NCBI RefSeq assembly: GCF_027925525.1 | Contig: NZ_BSDJ01000011.1 | Location: 124,001-188,000 of the forward strand | Source of the DNA: Paenibacillus tyrphae | Lineage (GTDB): Bacteria > Bacillota > Bacilli > Paenibacillales > NBRC-103111 | Length of the DNA: 64,000 bases | Direction of reading: 5' to 3' | Shown here: piece after piece, positions 63,051 through 64,000 of the stretch | How the letters are laid out: every line of letters begins with the position of its first letter | How positions within the stretch are numbered: the first letter of the stretch is position 1 | Translations under genes and position numbers: made by a program | The notes under the pieces: model-generated | The model's input: the letters and a program-made list of their open reading frames with translations, nothing else | What the model was told of the DNA's origin: nothing | Databases searched by the model: none

Positions 63051-64000
63051 AGACAAACTCAGAGTGTACGAATATGCCAAATCTTTAAATATGAGCAGTA
63101 AAGAGATCATCACAATTTTAAAAAGACTGGATATTCCGGTCAACAATCATATGAGCGTAATGGAGAATGATGCGGTGTCGAGTGTAGAGAAATTTTTCAG
63201 AGACGTTAAAGCCAATGCAGCAGCAAAACGGAGCGAAGGCGGAGCCAAAACAGGGGATAAGCCGTCCAATCGTCCGGAATCCAAACAACAAACCGTAGCG
63301 GCGCAGCCGAAACCGGAACAGCGCCCGCAAACGGCGCAAGTACAATCGGCTACACCTAAGCAAAACAACAGTGAGGGACAAAACAGACCGCAAGGTCAAG
63401 GTGGCGAAAGCCGTCAAGGCCAAGGCCAGTCCCGTCAGGGCGATCGCCAAGGAAATGATCGTAATCGCGGCGGCCAAGGAGGCCAAGGCGGCGGCTATCG
63501 CGGCGGTCAAGGCCAGGGTCAAGGAGGCCAAGGCGGCGGCTATCGCGGCGGTCAAGGCCAGGGTCAAGGAGGCCAAGGCGGCGGCTATCGCGGCGGCCAA
63601 GGTCAAGGTCAAGGAGGCCAAGGCGGCGGCTATCGCGGCGGCCAAGGTCAAGGTCAAGGAGGCCAAGGCGGCGGCAATCGTGGAGGTCAAGGCGGAGGTC
63701 AACAGGGCCAGCGCCCAGATCAACGCAGAGGCGGCTTCGAGCAGCGCAATAACAGCGGAAACCGCCAGGCGTCCATTCCTCCAAAGCCGACGGCAGCTAC
63801 TATCGGTATGGATGTAGACGATTCGGCAGCGAACAGAGGCGCGAAGAAATCGAAACCGAATAATAATAATAAACGCTTTGAAGATAACCGGGGCGGCAAG
63901 GGTCCGCACAACCGCGGCAGAGCCCAAGGCCGTGGCGGTAGGAATCAGGAGCCTCCGAAACCGAAGATCGATAATACGCCGAAGAAAATTATCGTGCGTG
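63028..64000 (+). CDS. infB: Translation initiation factor IF-2, N-terminal part
   Basis: The first 324 codons of infB; the gene continues past the window edge, so the GTPase domain is not seen. Residues 1-55 form the IF2N-type domain (RVYEYAKSLNMSSKEIITIL, then KRLDIPVNNHMSVME). A long Gly/Gln/Arg-rich disordered segment with tandem repeats follows, then a basic stretch ending PKKIIVR. The start is TTG at 63028 with GGAGGTG 7 nt upstream, inside the ylxQ end. Confidence 0.95.
   Translation, partial: MTKQDNNKDKLRVYEYAKSLNMSSKEIITILKRLDIPVNNHMSVMENDAVSSVEKFFRDVKANAAAKRSEGGAKTGDKPSNRPESKQQTVAAQPKPEQRPQTAQVQSATPKQNNSEGQNRPQGQGGESRQGQGQSRQGDRQGNDRNRGGQGGQGGGYRGGQGQGQGGQGGGYRGGQGQGQGGQGGGYRGGQGQGQGGQGGGYRGGQGQGQGGQGGGNRGGQGGGQQGQRPDQRRGGFEQRNNSGNRQASIPPKPTAATIGMDVDDSAANRGAKKSKPNNNNKRFEDNRGGKGPHNRGRAQGRGGRNQEPPKPKIDNTPKKIIVR
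63478..63657 (+). repeat. 45-bp tandem repeat inside infB
   Basis: Four consecutive 45-bp units begin at 63478, 63523, 63568 and 63613. Each encodes GGQGGGYRGGQGQGQ, and a degraded fifth (GGQGGGNRGGQ) follows. The unit length preserves frame, so copy number can change without breaking IF-2. Confidence 0.95.

Noticed and set aside
63478-63702. CRISPR-like regular repeats in infB
   Set aside because: Units are directly adjacent without unique spacers and are in frame with IF-2, so this is a coding tandem repeat.

Overview
The window is a chromosomal segment of a low-copy, spore-former-type Bacillota. Gene order follows the Bacillus subtilis ylqG-sucCD-dprA-topA-trmFO-clpQY-codY-fla/che-rpsB-tsf-pyrH-frr-uppS-cdsA-dxr-rseP-proS-polC-rimP-nusA-infB backbone almost gene for gene. 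The moderately high GC by eye, the very frequent TTG starts and the protein sequences point to the Paenibacillaceae (Paenibacillus/Cohnella-like). That assignment is inference. There are no rRNA or tRNA genes, insertion sequences, prophage genes or CRISPR arrays.

Layout. Bases 93-3078 hold a FliK-like/FlhB-tail-like pair (ylqG, ylqH) and a YraN nuclease-fold protein, facing a convergent ComM/YifB AAA+ gene. Then come a small zinc-ribbon gene, sucCD, dprA, topA and trmFO. A leader with several hairpins precedes hslV-hslU-codY; the xerC/codV gene found there in B. subtilis is missing. From 15556 to about 46713 runs one long co-directional fla/che cluster: flgBC-fliE-F-G-H-I-J-ylxF-fliK-flgD-(TIGR02530 gene)-flgE-swrD-fliL-M-Y-cheY-fliO-P-Q-R-flhB-A-F-G-cheB-A-W-C-D-(membrane gene)-sigD-fapA-(small gene)-swrB-like-(YceG-like gene). 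It builds the basal body, rod, hook and export gate, the switch, the chemotaxis core and the late-gene sigma factor. Many genes overlap by 4-11 nt or are separated by only a few bases, which suggests translational coupling.

The right third is housekeeping: translation (rpsB, tsf, frr, proS, rimP, infB and the YlxR/YlxQ RNA-binding proteins), UMP kinase, lipid and isoprenoid genes (uppS, cdsA, dxr), the site-2 protease rseP, replicative polymerase polC, and nusA. infB runs off the right edge.

No new gene-level system stands out. The most unusual signals are intergenic: (1) a 25-bp articulated hairpin leader between a clear promoter and rpsB; (2) a nested two-helix palindromic element of 118 bp between proS and polC; (3) a second nested two-helix element of 109 bp in the long rimP leader, with similar architecture when read on the opposite strand; and (4) a helix-closed leader in front of rseP. 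They could be ribosomal-protein or attenuation RNAs, or miniature inverted-repeat elements, and genome copy number would separate these. At protein level the main oddities are the 21-copy Ala/Gly/Gln repeat in YlqG, the 45-bp tandem repeat in infB, the archaeal/eukaryotic-type ProRS in place of the bacterial type, and several extra flagellar-operon genes of unknown role.
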